Below are positions 63,487 to 64,000 of a stretch of 64,000 nt of DNA, piece after piece. The translations under genes were made by a program, and so were the position numbers. Source of the stretch: Cycas panzhihuaensis (lineage: Eukaryota; Cycadophyta); the NCBI GenBank assembly GCA_023213395.1, contig CM041465.1, forward strand, positions 198,841,741-198,905,740, read 5' to 3'. The notes below the pieces were generated by a model. That model saw only the letters and a list, made by a program, of their open reading frames with translations. It had not been told where the DNA came from and made no database searches. Within the stretch, counting starts at the first letter, position 1. Each line of letters starts with the position of its first letter.

Positions 63487-64000
63487 GGTGTCTTTTTAGA
63501 AAGGAAGAAATGAACAAAGGACTATAAAAGTGATAGTAATAAATGACCAATTACTACTTACAAATGGGAAATGTAATAAAGTAGTGTAGCAGAAAGAAGA
63601 AGAAGTGAGAATGGTTGCTCAAAGATGAAGGGAGTAACTTAGAGAAAAGTCACCAACACTTGTGACAAATATTAACCTATCGCAGAAGGAATATGAGAAG
63701 CACTATGATAAAAATTGGCCACTAACACTTGTGGAAAATATTAACCTAATGCAATAAGAATATGAGAAGGACTATAATTGTGATTATACTATGGATTACT
63801 TTTTACAAATAAGTAAGTGATTAATATACAAGATTGTAGGCCAATATAGAAGCTGACATCATTGGGTTTAAACAACTTGAAACTCAAATGTAGGATGCGT
63901 AATCAACCCAATAACCTCTAACTTGTGTCTAACATGTAGTTGAGGTTATTGAAGAGATGCCTAGGCTTCTAGTAGAATTAAGTTGGCCTTCACCTTTGAT
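63487..64000 (-). other. Copia-C leader, partial, with a 69-bp tandem duplication
   Basis: No gene. Units at 63651-63719 and 63720-63788 share AACACTTGTG, AAATATTAACCTA and GAATATGAGAAG with a period of 69 bp. Confidence 0.65.

Larger units (their letters stand above)
58200..64000 (-). mobile_element. Copia-C LTR retrotransposon, runs off the window
   Basis: Minus-strand Copia related to Copia-B. 3' LTR 58200-58496, polypurine tract 58498-58507, RNase H, RT, integrase, protease, zinc knuckle and gag up to 63486, then leader to the window end. Its 5' LTR and target-site duplication partner lie beyond 64000. It inserted in the RNase H part of Copia-D. Confidence 0.9.

Overview
This window is nuclear DNA of a land plant. 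The single recognisable host gene encodes a SWEET sugar transporter with the usual plant layout of six exons, including the 37-nt exon 2. Nearly everything else is decayed plant retrotransposon: Ty1/Copia, Ty3/Gypsy and an L1-type LINE. Base composition is strongly AT-rich except in the SWEET exons and the LINE. The species cannot be fixed from this sequence. A large, repeat-laden seed-plant genome, perhaps a gymnosperm, would fit, but that is a guess.

Layout, left to right. 1-4927: Copia-A copy 1 (minus strand), cut by the window edge and by the next element. 4928-10663: Copia-B (plus), with LTR, primer-binding site (PBS), gag, protease, integrase and part of RT, truncated inside the RT catalytic motif. 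10664-15633: AT-rich decayed sequence holding an LTR flanked by a polypurine tract and a PBS, plus a duplicated reverse-strand PBS. 15639-21581: a complete but dead Gypsy chromovirus (G1), with both LTRs, PBS, gag-pol, chromodomain, polypurine tract and a perfect AATTG target-site duplication. 21587-25056: Copia-H gag/protease remnant (minus). 26810-28345: SWEET gene of the clade IV (SWEET16/17) type. 29828-31412: a two-copy tandem duplication with a period of about 792 bp. 31434-42298: Gypsy G2, split by a full-length Copia-A copy 2 at 32060-38658. 42299-44782: 5' part of Gypsy G3. 44783-57123: element E, a Copia-type LTR element with only a gag remnant between leader and 3' LTR; it holds a 1.2-kb AT microsatellite and a full-length L1 LINE (49288-55821). 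57124-58199: 3' end of Copia-D (minus). 58200-64000: Copia-C (minus), a relative of Copia-B inserted in the RNase H end of D and running off the window.

Relative insertion order can be read from the nesting: G2 is older than Copia-A2; G3 is older than E; E is older than the LINE and Copia-D; D is older than C. None of the transposon genes is intact. Decay is mostly by in-frame stops, largely TAG, and by loss of catalytic residues through G:C to A:T changes, which fits long-term deamination of methylated cytosines.

The SWEET copy is well conserved in sequence but carries a missing base in exon 1, an extra base in a homopolymer of exon 4 and a GC-AG intron. It is either a recent pseudogene or a functional gene with two sequence errors. 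I found no tRNA, rRNA or CRISPR and no clearly new biological system. The points most worth checking are the SWEET indels, the gag-only element E, the strand-polarised AT array and the direct Copia-A repeats flanking the SWEET gene.
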